A stretch of 64,000 bases of DNA from Shewanella sp. TC10 (GTDB taxonomy: Bacteria > Pseudomonadota > Gammaproteobacteria > Enterobacterales > Shewanellaceae). The notes under the pieces are model-generated. The model had not been told where the DNA came from and made no database searches. It saw nothing but the letters and a program-made list of their open reading frames with translations. Location of the stretch: contig NZ_VKHR01000023.1 in NCBI RefSeq assembly GCF_009663145.1, positions 1 through 64,000 on the forward strand, written 5' to 3'. Below, in pieces: positions 1 through 8,100 of the stretch; position 1 is the first letter of the stretch, and every line of letters starts with the position of its first letter. The translations under genes were made by a program, and so were the position numbers.

Positions 1-213
1 TGTGATATTCCGTTTGACAGTAACAATACAGCTATAGCGAAAGCCATTATTGTTTTGGGTCATGCATTAAAGTTAACTGTTATTGCGGAAGGTGTTGAAA
101 CCAAGGAACAGGCTGCTTTTTTATTAGAAAACGGCTGCGATCAAGCGCAAGGATATTATTTTAGTAAACCACAAGTGGCGACTCTATTAACCGAACAATT
201 ACCTTCAATTTAA
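1..213 (+). CDS. C-terminal end of an EAL-domain protein (partial)
   Basis: The window opens inside this gene; 70 codons remain before a TAA. The visible residues include VIAEGVET and QGYYFSKP, hallmarks of the last part of an EAL domain, which hydrolyses cyclic di-GMP. The EGVE glutamate motif is intact, so this part gives no sign of inactivation. The upstream domains (GGDEF, PAS or membrane sensor) lie outside the window, so activity and localisation cannot be judged. A strong hairpin follows about 65 bp downstream, so the gene probably ends its transcript here. Confidence 0.85.
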   Translation, partial: CDIPFDSNNTAIAKAIIVLGHALKLTVIAEGVETKEQAAFLLENGCDQAQGYYFSKPQVATLLTEQLPSI

Positions 214-278
214 TATGCAGCGTATTGTCATAATTTGAATAGGTAACTTCTTAGTCATAGGTTCATATAAACCTCATT

Positions 279-310
279 AAAAAAGCGATAATTTTCATTA
301 TCGCTTTTTT
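279..310. terminator. Bidirectional Rho-independent terminator
   Basis: An 8-bp perfect stem (GCGATAAT / ATTATCGC) with loop TTTC is flanked by six A on the left and six T on the right, so it can stop transcription in both directions. It lies between the EAL gene (+) and the 116-residue gene (-), which converge here. Confidence 0.85.
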
Positions 311-340
311 AATGTCTGAAACATAAGCCTATTATTTTGC

Positions 341-691
341 TTAAGCGTAAGTATCTATAGCACTGCTTTGTTGCTCAGTAGAATTCATACTCGCTATGGT
401 TAATGCCTCAAAGAATACACTTCCTATATCTTCATTAGACATATTTTCAGTGAGTGGTTTTAGTTCATCCAATGATGATTTCAGTTCTGCTTGTTGCTCT
501 TTAGATAATGAGGCAAGCATTTCTGAAACTTCAGTTTGCTGTTCATCTGTTAAGGTCGAAACCGCATCTTCAAGACCAGGTGGTGTAGCGCCTGGTGGTG
601 GAGGTGGTGGCCCTTTAGGCTTGTCAGTAGAGTTGGTATTTATCTGATTTTGAGTGTTCGAGATGTTGATTGATTGAGTATTAATTTGCAT
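341..691 (-). CDS. Hypothetical small protein with polyproline run and acidic helical C-half
   Basis: 116 residues with no signal peptide or membrane segment. Residues 1-25 are N/Q/S/T-rich, followed by six consecutive prolines and a GATPPG turn. The remainder is acidic and probably helical (TDEQQTEVSEMLASLSKEQ and similar). I do not recognise a family. It starts 8 bp after the stop of the secreted 86-residue gene on the same strand, so the two probably form an operon. That pair is divergent from the two-component system at 1184-3375 and could be its target. The pairing with the kinase is inference; the Pro-rich character shared with the kinase's sensor domain is seen directly. Confidence 0.6.
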   Translation of the reverse strand: MQINTQSINISNTQNQINTNSTDKPKGPPPPPPGATPPGLEDAVSTLTDEQQTEVSEMLASLSKEQQAELKSSLDELKPLTENMSNEDIGSVFFEALTIASMNSTEQQSSAIDTYA

Positions 692-699
692 AACGGCCT

Positions 700-960
700 C
701 TATCTTTTTTGACGTTGAGGTGGTTTGTGGTTTTCAGGTACAGCCACTAATTGGTCATCCATCAGCTGACATGTCGCCTCAATTTCATCACCTTTTGGTG
801 TTGTGATGTTCACAACATCATTTTCAGATTTATCTTTGCATAAGGTATACGCTTCTTGCGGCGGTTTACGCATTTGTCTTTGTTGGTCTTGGGCTGATAC
901 AGATACTGAGGAACCACAGCTAATAATGACTAATATGATACTTGTTAACATTTTTTTCAT
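700..960 (-). CDS. Small secreted protein with a Cys pair
   Basis: 86 residues. The N-terminus (MKK, then a hydrophobic core, then VSAQ) is a clear Sec signal peptide, so the mature protein of about 62 residues is periplasmic. The mature part begins with a basic Pro segment (RQMRKPPQEAY), has two cysteines (LCKDKS, ATCQLM) that could form a disulfide, and ends basic (KPPQRQKR). From memory, similar small proteins with the pattern PPxEAxxxC...TPxGDxxxxxC occur beside two-component systems in many proteobacteria, with unknown function. It is probably first gene of an operon with the 116-residue protein and divergent from the kinase gene across a 220-bp gap that would hold both promoters. Confidence 0.7.
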   Translation of the reverse strand: MKKMLTSIILVIISCGSSVSVSAQDQQRQMRKPPQEAYTLCKDKSENDVVNITTPKGDEIEATCQLMDDQLVAVPENHKPPQRQKR

Positions 961-1183
961 GATAGTTTCCTAAGCAATGAAGAGTTTGATGATTGGATCA
1001 CCATATCAAGTAAATATGCAGGAAATGTGCAGAAATAAAGGAGATTATAATTAGCTTGTGTTACAAACTAGTGGGAAACGTAACAGGAATATATACTCAA
1101 CAAGTCTCTCATTTTTAAAAGTAATCCATGCTGATTCGACTGAATATATTGTTAACGACTACTTTAGCTTTGGTAAAACGTAA

Positions 1184-2677
1184 ATGAACATTTCTCAAAA
1201 GTTATTTTTAGCCTTTGTTGGCTTAACCAGTGTGGTACTTATTGCCACTCTTTCGCTGGCGAGGTGGGGGTTTGATCAAGGGTTTATTAGTTTCATCAAT
1301 TCGCTTCAACAAGAAAGGTTGGAAGATTTAGCCGTTTCATATGCAGAACTTTATGATAAATCTGATTCAAATTGGAATAACGTCACTGAAAAACAATTAG
1401 CAGATATCCTGCGTCAGTATACACCGCAACATGGTCCCATAGATGCCGATAGAAGTGGCCCGCCTCCAAGATTAAAGGGAATGCCACCCAGAGGAGAGGG
1501 ACGACAATCTATGCCTAAACGACCCGAACGCAATGGCCAGAACGCTATTCCTCCTCATTTAAGAGATAATTTTCCTTCACCTCCCATAAGGCGTGGTCCG
1601 CCAACTGCTTTATACTCAAACTCAGGAAAATTACTCGTGGGGAAAGAGTTTAATATTGAAGCATCGATTCCTGTTGATGTCATGTATAACGGGAAAGTAG
1701 TGGCTAAGCTTTACACCAAGCCCATTGAGAAAGTGAACAGTATTTCAGCGGAAGCTTTTTCAAAGCAGCAGTTATGGACCAGCTTAGGTATAGGCCTGCT
1801 TTGCTTATTATTAGCGAGCTTAATTTCTTGGGTTTTAGCTCGACTGTTATTAGTCCCTGTTAGAGAAGTGGTGAACGGAATTTCACATTTATCTAAAGGC
1901 AACTATGCAGAACGCTTTGACGTTAACCGACATGATGAGCTTGGTTTATTAATGAAAGATATCGATCATTTAGCGATGACCTTAGATAAAAACCGAACAG
2001 CAAAAAACCGCTGGTTTGCTGATATTTCCCATGAGCTACGAACCCCACTCAGTATTCTGTGTGGTGAAATAGACGCTATAAAAGCTGGCATTAGACCTTT
2101 TAACCAACAGCAATTAGCATCATTAGAGCAAGAGGTGATGCGAATTAAGCATTTAGTTGATGATTTATATCAACTTTCTTTATCTGATGTTGGCGGTCTT
2201 AAATATCATTTCGAACCCATTGATGTCACTTTATGTGTTGCTGAAACAATGAGCTCTTTAATTGATAAAGTGAATGAAAAAGGATTATCGATCAATTTCA
2301 TACATACCGAAGAAGTGATTGTTAATGGCGATAAAATGCGCCTTCAGCAGCTTTTCTCCAATGTGATATTAAACGCTGTAGCTTATACGGATAGTCCTGG
2401 AAATATTGATGTAGATTTGTTCAAAGAGTCTGGCAGTGTGTTAATACTTATCAATGATACCAAGCCTAGTGTCCCCATCGATGAATGCGAATTATTGTTT
2501 GATCCTTTACACAGACAAGACAGCTCGAGAGTGAGAAGAAACAATGGTGCAGGCTTAGGTTTGACCATTAGTCGAAACATTGTAGAAGCCCATGGCGGCA
2601 GTATCACTGCTAGACCATCAAACCTAGGTGGTCTTTGCGTCGAAATTAGTTTACCTATCTTTAAAGAGTCCCATTAA
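1184..2677 (+). CDS. BaeS-like sensor histidine kinase with Pro/Arg-rich periplasmic domain
   Basis: 497 residues: membrane helix about 7-28, periplasmic sensor about 30-195, second helix about 197-220, HAMP, then HisKA with phospho-acceptor His283 in FADISHELRTPLSIL and a HATPase domain (N-box NVILNA, G2 motif NNGAGLGLTI near 453). The periplasmic loop carries an unusual stretch around residues 87-146 that is dense in Pro, Arg, Lys and Gly. The G1 motif is degenerate (NDTKPSVP), comparable to the DSAPGV of BaeS. It is followed 2 bp later by its response regulator, the baeS-baeR order. The ligand is unknown; a polyanion, metal or envelope-stress signal would be guesses. Confidence 0.85.
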   Translation: MNISQKLFLAFVGLTSVVLIATLSLARWGFDQGFISFINSLQQERLEDLAVSYAELYDKSDSNWNNVTEKQLADILRQYTPQHGPIDADRSGPPPRLKGMPPRGEGRQSMPKRPERNGQNAIPPHLRDNFPSPPIRRGPPTALYSNSGKLLVGKEFNIEASIPVDVMYNGKVVAKLYTKPIEKVNSISAEAFSKQQLWTSLGIGLLCLLLASLISWVLARLLLVPVREVVNGISHLSKGNYAERFDVNRHDELGLLMKDIDHLAMTLDKNRTAKNRWFADISHELRTPLSILCGEIDAIKAGIRPFNQQQLASLEQEVMRIKHLVDDLYQLSLSDVGGLKYHFEPIDVTLCVAETMSSLIDKVNEKGLSINFIHTEEVIVNGDKMRLQQLFSNVILNAVAYTDSPGNIDVDLFKESGSVLILINDTKPSVPIDECELLFDPLHRQDSSRVRRNNGAGLGLTISRNIVEAHGGSITARPSNLGGLCVEISLPIFKESH

Positions 2678-2679
2678 TT

Positions 2680-3375
2680 ATGAATTTCAGCCATCCAAAA
2701 ATGAAGGTATTAATTGTCGAAGATGAGCCTAAAATTGCACAAGTTTTAGTGGATTTCCTTAGTCTTGAAGGCTTCGATTCGCAAGTTTTACATGATGGAC
2801 TTAATGCCGTAGAAACAATTAACCAGGGCAATGTGGACTTTGTGATATTGGATTTGATGTTACCTCATAAAGATGGGTTGTCCATTTGCAAAGAGGTTCG
2901 TCAATTTTCCAATATTCCACTATTAATGCTCACAGCGAGAGTAGAGGAAATTGACCGTCTCATTGGCTTAGAAATCGGCGCCGATGACTATGTTTGTAAA
3001 CCTTTTTCGGCGCGTGAAGTTGTGGCTAGAGTGAAAACCATTTTACGTAGAATAGAAACACCTCCACTCACTAATGAAGATGAAATTGCTTACAAGCATT
3101 TATTGATTAATATTCAACGTTTTAAATGCAATGTATCAAGCGTAGAGGTTGATTTAACACCGGTAGAGTTTAGGTTGTTACATACCATGCTTAAACGCCC
3201 TGGTGTCGTGCATTCAAGAGATAGCCTTATGCAAGTTTGTTATGTCGATGATAGAGTCGTGAGTTCGCGCACAATTGATAGCCATATTAAAAACCTGCGT
3301 TCAAAATTAACAGTTAACAATACCCAAGGTAATCTGCTTCATTCTATTTATGGTGTGGGTTACAAAGTTGAATAA
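2680..3375 (+). CDS. OmpR/BaeR-family response regulator
   Basis: 231 residues with a receiver domain (acidic pocket VEDE, phospho-acceptor Asp58 in VILDLMLP, Lys in DDYVCKPFS) and a C-terminal winged-helix DNA-binding domain (about 131-229, ending SIYGVGYKVE). The stretch EEIDRLIGLEIGADDY is strikingly BaeR-like. It begins 2 bp after the kinase stop, so the two are cotranscribed. An internal ATG at 2701 (MKVLIVEDEP) is the start most homologues would use; the ATG at 2680 adds seven residues. It probably controls the divergent small genes at 341-960, which is inference from position. Confidence 0.88.
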   Translation: MNFSHPKMKVLIVEDEPKIAQVLVDFLSLEGFDSQVLHDGLNAVETINQGNVDFVILDLMLPHKDGLSICKEVRQFSNIPLLMLTARVEEIDRLIGLEIGADDYVCKPFSAREVVARVKTILRRIETPPLTNEDEIAYKHLLINIQRFKCNVSSVEVDLTPVEFRLLHTMLKRPGVVHSRDSLMQVCYVDDRVVSSRTIDSHIKNLRSKLTVNNTQGNLLHSIYGVGYKVE

Positions 3376-3404
3376 GGGGTTTTAGCCCAATAAGTCACTA
3401 TGAC

Positions 3405-3671
3405 TAGGGCCTGTTGATCTTTGCTGGTTAAGTTTTGTTCGAAATAAAAGCGTTTTAATCGAGGCGGATGAGTTGATGCCTAGTCATCTAAGCAAAATTC
3501 ATCCAACAAAGAGTAAAACGCTTTTAGTCGAACCCTTTGGGCAGCGTTTGTTGGTCATTTTAACTGCGTTATCGACTTTTTATGTAGAATAACTACACCA
3601 CAAAGTCTCTGCCTTGTATAAATGGCCAACAATTCGCTGCAAAAACAACCTTGAAAGATCAACAGGCCCTA
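3405..3671 (+). mobile_element. MITE-like element, copy 1 (267-bp form)
   Basis: A non-coding repeat bounded by a perfect 19-bp terminal inverted repeat (CTAGGGCCTGTTGATCTTT at 3404-3422 and its complement at 3654-3672). The outermost shared bases are TA on both sides, as expected for TA target duplication (IS630/mariner-type), which is inference. Inside are two more inverted repeats: a perfect 13-bp pair (TAAAAGCGTTTTA at 3445-3457 with 3514-3526) and an imperfect pair (3541-3560 with 3620-3640). It sits 30 bp after the response-regulator stop. Other copies are at 9624, 11113 and, inverted, 45081. Confidence 0.85.
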
Positions 3672-3835
3672 GCCCAAATGGTATTCAATATGTAAGCTTT
3701 TTACATAAACTCAGTTTGTTTTCTCGCGCCTAGGCATGCTTTTGTTTAGAATAGCCTTGATATATCACTCCCTTTAGCCAAAGCTATTTGGGATAAGTTA
3801 ACTGAGGTGGACTGTTTTTCTGCCTAGGAGCCTTA

Positions 3836-4705
3836 ATGCAACTGTTCGTAAAAGATTTAACCGTTATCGATTTTTCCTATTTGTGTCCCATTCGTGGCAT
3901 GGTCGGCGAAAGCTGGATTGTGGATGTATTACTTGATGGCGGCTTAGATGAGCAAAACATGGTACTTGATTTTTCCAAGGTCAAAAAAACCATTAAAAAT
4001 ACCATTGATGATGTTGCCGACCACCGATTACTCATCCCAACAGCATGTAGTGAAGTTCGCTGGCAGCAAAAAGGCGATCGAGTGTGGATGGATTTTTCTA
4101 GTAAACTTGGTGATATTCACCTTGCATGTCCATCGCAAGCATTTGCGCTAGTACCTACCGAAGTTATTGACTTTGAGAGTGTAAATTCATTTTTAATTAA
4201 AGCACTGCGTGAAGCTTTACCTGATAACGTCGAAGGGATTAGCCTAACGCTACGTAATGAAGTATTAGATACCCCTTATTATCACTACACCCATGGCTTA
4301 AGAAAGCATGACGGAAACTGTCAGCGTATCGCTCATGGTCATCGAAGTCCGATCACCGTATTTGAAAATGGTATTGCTGCGCCTAAGTGGGATCAATATT
4401 GGGCTGATAGATGGCAAGATATTTATTTAGGTAGCGAAGAAGATGTTGTCGATGTGGCAAGTCTTGTTCTGTCTAAACAAACTATTGTCAGTAATGAAAG
4501 TCACTATGGGTTTCATTATCAAGCGCCACAAGGTGACTTTCAATTAGCTATGCCAAAAGCATGCTGTGACATCATTCCCCACGATACTACAGTTGAATTA
4601 CTAGCACAGTTTATTGCTGAGTCTATGTCAGCGCAGTCACCAAACTCAGAGTTTAAAGTCATCGCTTTTGAAGGGATTGGCAAAGGTGCTATCGCAGTCA
4701 AATAA
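3836..4705 (+). CDS. Two-domain 6-carboxytetrahydropterin synthase (QueD)-like protein
   Basis: 289 residues, about twice the length of E. coli QueD (about 120), and readable as two T-fold repeats. The N-half has DFSKVKKTIKN and an Asp62-His63 pair (VADHRLLIP) like QueD's catalytic Asp-His, but no zinc-binding HGH. The C-half has the zinc and nucleophile region, THGLRKHDGNCQRIAHGH (His153, His158, Cys162, His167, His169), but no matching DF..LK segment. The QueD family makes the pterin precursor of queuosine. The complementary motifs suggest one composite active site per polypeptide. AGGAG precedes the ATG by a few bases, and a terminator follows, so the gene is probably monocistronic. The exact substrate is not proven. 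Confidence 0.75.
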   Translation: MQLFVKDLTVIDFSYLCPIRGMVGESWIVDVLLDGGLDEQNMVLDFSKVKKTIKNTIDDVADHRLLIPTACSEVRWQQKGDRVWMDFSSKLGDIHLACPSQAFALVPTEVIDFESVNSFLIKALREALPDNVEGISLTLRNEVLDTPYYHYTHGLRKHDGNCQRIAHGHRSPITVFENGIAAPKWDQYWADRWQDIYLGSEEDVVDVASLVLSKQTIVSNESHYGFHYQAPQGDFQLAMPKACCDIIPHDTTVELLAQFIAESMSAQSPNSEFKVIAFEGIGKGAIAVK

Positions 4706-4725
4706 GTGTTTTACTTATTCTAAGC

Positions 4726-4757
4726 AGTGCGCTCACTCGTTGTGAGTGCACTTTTAT
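4726..4757 (+). terminator. Rho-independent terminator after the QueD-like gene
   Basis: A stem of AGTGC-g-CTCAC paired with GTGAG-t-GCACT around loop TCGTT (one internal mismatch), followed by TTTATCTT. It lies 21 bp after the stop codon at 4705. Confidence 0.75.
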
Positions 4758-4967
4758 CTTAAACAGTCTTTTACGCTTTCCTTAAATGTTATAATCAATC
4801 TTTTGCCATCTTTCTTGTGACCAATTTACTGCCAGTCGTTCACTGTGATGATGAGTCTTGCTATTGCCTCATCAATGAATTGAAAACCTGTCATCAACAC
4901 CCTATGATTGAGCCAATCAAACTAAAAGTATTGAGCAAAGTGTTCAAAATAGAGGAATAAATACGAC

Positions 4968-5825
4968 ATGGCTGTGAACAAACCAATAACACTCACCTTA
5001 TCTTCAATATTCGCACTTTCGCTTTGCTCTTTACCTACTGTCGCTCAAATCAATTTACAAGGTAAGTTTGAACAAGGGGCATTGGTTCGCGGAACAGTCC
5101 CAGCAGGTTCAGTGGTTAAATTGAATGGAGAAAAAGTTGACGTTACCGCATCAGGGCAGTTTGCATTTGGTTTTGAGCGTGAAGCTAAAGCTGAGCAAAT
5201 GTTAGAGGTGGTTTATCCTGATGGACTAACAGAGCTTAAACCTTTGAAGGTTGAAGCTAAAGAGTACAAGATTGATCGCCTTACTGGCATAAGTAAGAAA
5301 ATCATGAAACCTAATCCAGCAGCTCAAGAAAGGGCGGCTAAAGATGCAAAGCAAACGAGAGCAGCTAGGAACACCTTTAGTGAGCAAACAGCCTTCATGC
5401 AAGATTTTATCTGGCCTGTTACTGGCAGAATCTCCGGTGTTTATGGCAGCCAGCGTGTATACAACGGTAAGCCTGGTAGCCCACATTATGGTGTGGATGT
5501 AGCAAGACCCACAGGAACGGTAGTGGTATCACCTGCTGATGGTGTCATTACCTTGGCTGAACCCGATATGTTTTATTCTGGTGGCACTTTGATTATCGAC
5601 CATGGCTACGGCATTAACTCTACTTTTCTTCATTTGAGTAAGCTGTATGCAAAAGTAGGTGATGTGGTTAAGCAAGGACAAGATTTAGCTGAAATTGGTG
5701 CTACAGGTCGTGTAACTGGTCCACACCTTGATTGGCGAGTTAACTGGTATCAAATGCGCTTAGATCCGGTAACGATTGTACCGCCAATGTCAGAAGTGCT
5801 TGCAGCAGAGAAAGCTGCGCAATAG
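4968..5825 (+). CDS. Periplasmic M23 (LytM-type) peptidase
   Basis: 285 residues with an N-terminal signal peptide (cleavage probably after PTVAQ), an all-beta region to about residue 90, a basic helical linker and a C-terminal M23 fold. The first zinc motif HYGVD supplies His173 and Asp177. The second, normally HxH, reads HLD (His253, Asp255), so the usual third zinc ligand is Asp. I recall this HLD variant as common in a subgroup of periplasmic M23 proteins, so it may be a family trait rather than damage; activity as endopeptidase or as amidase activator is unsettled. It has its own promoter region (260-bp gap) and a strong terminator behind it. Confidence 0.85.
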   Translation: MAVNKPITLTLSSIFALSLCSLPTVAQINLQGKFEQGALVRGTVPAGSVVKLNGEKVDVTASGQFAFGFEREAKAEQMLEVVYPDGLTELKPLKVEAKEYKIDRLTGISKKIMKPNPAAQERAAKDAKQTRAARNTFSEQTAFMQDFIWPVTGRISGVYGSQRVYNGKPGSPHYGVDVARPTGTVVVSPADGVITLAEPDMFYSGGTLIIDHGYGINSTFLHLSKLYAKVGDVVKQGQDLAEIGATGRVTGPHLDWRVNWYQMRLDPVTIVPPMSEVLAAEKAAQ

Positions 5826-5864
5826 ATTTGATTCGAATGATTGGCAGGCAATTATCATCTAAAG

Positions 5865-5896
5865 AATGGGTTCAATTTATGATTGAACCCATTTTG
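5865..5896. terminator. Terminator between the M23 gene and yecM
   Basis: A perfect 12-bp stem (AATGGGTTCAAT / ATTGAACCCATT) with a 5-base loop and a short T run. It lies between convergent genes and probably serves the M23 gene, and possibly both. Confidence 0.75.
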
Positions 5897-5925
5897 ATGT
5901 CTAATAGATTATTACCATGAGGTGA

Positions 5926-6486
5926 TTAATCTTGCTCGCTGGCAATAATCGCTTCAATGGTTTGTGGGTGCACTTTAACGCAGATGCCATTTTGCTTAAA
6001 CGCAATTGTAGGGTTGGCTAAACGTTCATTATCACCTTTTGGTGAGCTAAGTTTGACTTTAATATCTGTTTTGCCATCGATGATATTTTGAGTTGATGGG
6101 GCTACTTTTATTAACTCTTCTATTAGCTGTTCACATGTGGTTGCATTGGTTGGTAGAACAAGCTCTACGTGCTCCCAGCCTTCTTGGGGATATATCTTAT
6201 CTGATGGGAAAGGAAGCTCAACACAAGGGACTTTTAAGCCATCTAGCTCCATTGGTGTATTCAACTTAATGATTAATATTGGGCGACCATTAATCATATT
6301 GTTAGAAATAACCTGACCGTGTTGCTCAAAGTTTGTTGTCAGGTGCTCAGCAGCATCAACACTATTAACTCTAAGTGCGCAATGATCGCAATCGAGCTGC
6401 AAATTATCTAAACCTAATTCTTTTATGAACAAAGTGATACGCTGACTAAAGTCAGGCCAGCTTTTCAATAACTGGGCGTAATCCAT
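5926..6486 (-). CDS. yecM: YecM family protein (VOC-like fold)
   Basis: 186 residues, matching the length of E. coli YecM. Recognisable segments are DHCALRVNS, NMINGRPILIIKL, YPQEGWEHVELVLP, KLSSPKGDNERLANPTIA and the end EAIIASEQD, all closely parallel to YecM. YecM has a vicinal-oxygen-chelate-like fold and a putative metal site; its reaction is not known. The gene is transcribed away from the L,D-transpeptidase stop, with only 73 bp between them, so the two may be cotranscribed. No membrane or signal segments. Confidence 0.85.
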   Translation of the reverse strand: MDYAQLLKSWPDFSQRITLFIKELGLDNLQLDCDHCALRVNSVDAAEHLTTNFEQHGQVISNNMINGRPILIIKLNTPMELDGLKVPCVELPFPSDKIYPQEGWEHVELVLPTNATTCEQLIEELIKVAPSTQNIIDGKTDIKVKLSSPKGDNERLANPTIAFKQNGICVKVHPQTIEAIIASEQD

Positions 6487-6559
6487 ATCTAATTCCTGTT
6501 ACTACGTTGGAAGAGAAAAATGAGTGGAGTGATAATCATGACTATCACTATGGTTATGA

Positions 6560-7066
6560 TTATGGCCAAATTTCGATTGGGGTGCCTTCTTCAATAACAC
6601 GCCATAGTTCGTCCATTTCTTTGTTTGTTACAGCAATACAACCATTGGTCCAGTTATATTGTTGAGCTTGTTCAGGTGTTAAGCTTGAATTAGGGTTTTG
6701 GCCATGGATCATTATCATGCCACCAGGACTCACGCCCAAAGCATTTGCACGGAGGCGATCTTCTTCATTTGGGTATGAAATATGAATCGATTTATAAAAA
6801 GCACTATCTGATTTTTTATAATCTAAAACGTAACGACCTTGAGGAGTGCGTTGGTCGCCTTCTTTTAACTTGTGTCCTTGGGGCGCATCACCCATCGCAA
6901 TTTGATAGGTTTTGATTTTTTGTCCTTGGTGAAATATCGACATACTCGATTCGGACTTATTAACTACCACTAAATCTACTTTTGAAGAATTAAGCTGATC
7001 GATTGAAGCATTGGCTAAGGTCGAGCAAAATATGGCTATGAAAATGAAGCATTTAACCAAGTACAT
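6560..7066 (-). CDS. L,D-transpeptidase (YkuD/YafK-type)
   Basis: 168 residues from the chosen ATG at 7066, which has GGAG 5 bases upstream and gives a clean signal peptide (MYLVKCFIFIAIF...ANA). A longer reading from 7123 would put 19 unconvincing residues before it. The catalytic region is intact: MIMIHGQNPN followed by NWTNGCIAV, with the cysteine as nucleophile. The TNGC form replaces SHGC, as I recall from YafK-like members. The family forms or removes L,D-linkages at meso-diaminopimelate of murein, in the periplasm. Probably the first gene before yecM. Confidence 0.85.
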   Translation of the reverse strand: MYLVKCFIFIAIFCSTLANASIDQLNSSKVDLVVVNKSESSMSIFHQGQKIKTYQIAMGDAPQGHKLKEGDQRTPQGRYVLDYKKSDSAFYKSIHISYPNEEDRLRANALGVSPGGMIMIHGQNPNSSLTPEQAQQYNWTNGCIAVTNKEMDELWRVIEEGTPIEIWP

Positions 7067-7251
7067 GAAGTCTCCAAAAAAGCAGTTTTTTCTAAGTTTG
7101 TTTATTGTTAATAGTGTTAACATGAGTATCAGTCGTTAGGCAATCTATCAGAAGAGCGAATAATTGCCATAATGAAATGAAATATTTTATAGATAATACC
7201 GTACTTTTACATCAAGTGCGGGATTAAATTGGACGTCATTTCGAGAGAGCT

Positions 7252-8100
7252 ATGACATTAGAAGAAAAACAAGATACCGCTTTTAAAAAACAAATAAGAA
7301 AGGTCATCTTTGGCACTGAAACCCGCTCAGGCCGTTGGTTTGACATTGGTTTAATTATTTGTATTTTACTCAGTGTGTTACTCATTATTTTAGATACGAT
7401 TGACAGTTATCATCAGCAGTATGGTCAAGCTATTTATTACGCCGAGTGGGCTTTTACTTGGTTATTTACTGTTGAATACTTATTAAGGCTGTATGGTTCT
7501 GTTAGTCGCTGGGCATACATGAAAAGCTTTTATGGCGTAGTTGATTTGTTGTCAATTTTACCTAGCTTTTTAGCGTTAATATTCCCTGGTGCTAACGTAT
7601 CACTGGCCTTTAGGATATTGCGTTTATTCAGAATATTCAGGGTACTCAAATTACTCCGCTATTTAAGTGAAGGAAATTTGTTATTAAAAGCTATGGTTCA
7701 ATCGAGAAGAAAAGTGTTTATTTTCTTCTTCTCTGTGAGCCTGATCATTATGGCGTTAAGTGTCGTAATGTATGTGGTCGAAGGCCCAAATAATGGTTTT
7801 AGTTCTATTCCGAAGTCAATGTACTGGACCATAGTGACAATAACGACTGTGGGTTATGGTGACATTACTCCACAAACTAATTTAGGGCAGGCGATAGCTT
7901 CCCTGACCATGTTAATTGGTTATTCAATTATTGCTATTCCGACAGGAATTTTAACGGCTGAAATCTCTCATGAGATGGTAGCCGAAAGAGATTTAAGAAA
8001 GTGCAGCAATTGCGGCACTCGCGGACATAATTTACAAGCGGTTTACTGTCATCATTGTGGTAGCGAATTAGAACAACCAAATTCAGAAGGGAACCCATGA
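7252..8100 (+). CDS. Voltage-gated K+ channel with C-terminal zinc ribbon
   Basis: 282 residues. Six membrane segments are visible. An Arg-spaced S4-like helix (FRILRLFRIFRVLKLLRYL) precedes a pore with the canonical filter TVGYGD (Thr199-Asp204). After the last helix the protein ends in a short cytoplasmic CxxC...CxxC module (Cys251, Cys254, Cys266, Cys269) that would bind one zinc. It is therefore a Kv-type ion-transport family channel with a rubredoxin-like tail, a possible redox or metal gate (inference). GAGAGAGC precedes the ATG. Its stop overlaps the next gene's start by ATGA, so channel and MATE exporter are translationally coupled. Confidence 0.87.
   Translation: MTLEEKQDTAFKKQIRKVIFGTETRSGRWFDIGLIICILLSVLLIILDTIDSYHQQYGQAIYYAEWAFTWLFTVEYLLRLYGSVSRWAYMKSFYGVVDLLSILPSFLALIFPGANVSLAFRILRLFRIFRVLKLLRYLSEGNLLLKAMVQSRRKVFIFFFSVSLIIMALSVVMYVVEGPNNGFSSIPKSMYWTIVTITTVGYGDITPQTNLGQAIASLTMLIGYSIIAIPTGILTAEISHEMVAERDLRKCSNCGTRGHNLQAVYCHHCGSELEQPNSEGNP

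Noticed and set aside
3405-3671. Small-RNA or riboswitch gene
   Set aside because: The same sequence recurs at three other loci with terminal repeats and TA borders, so a mobile element explains it better.
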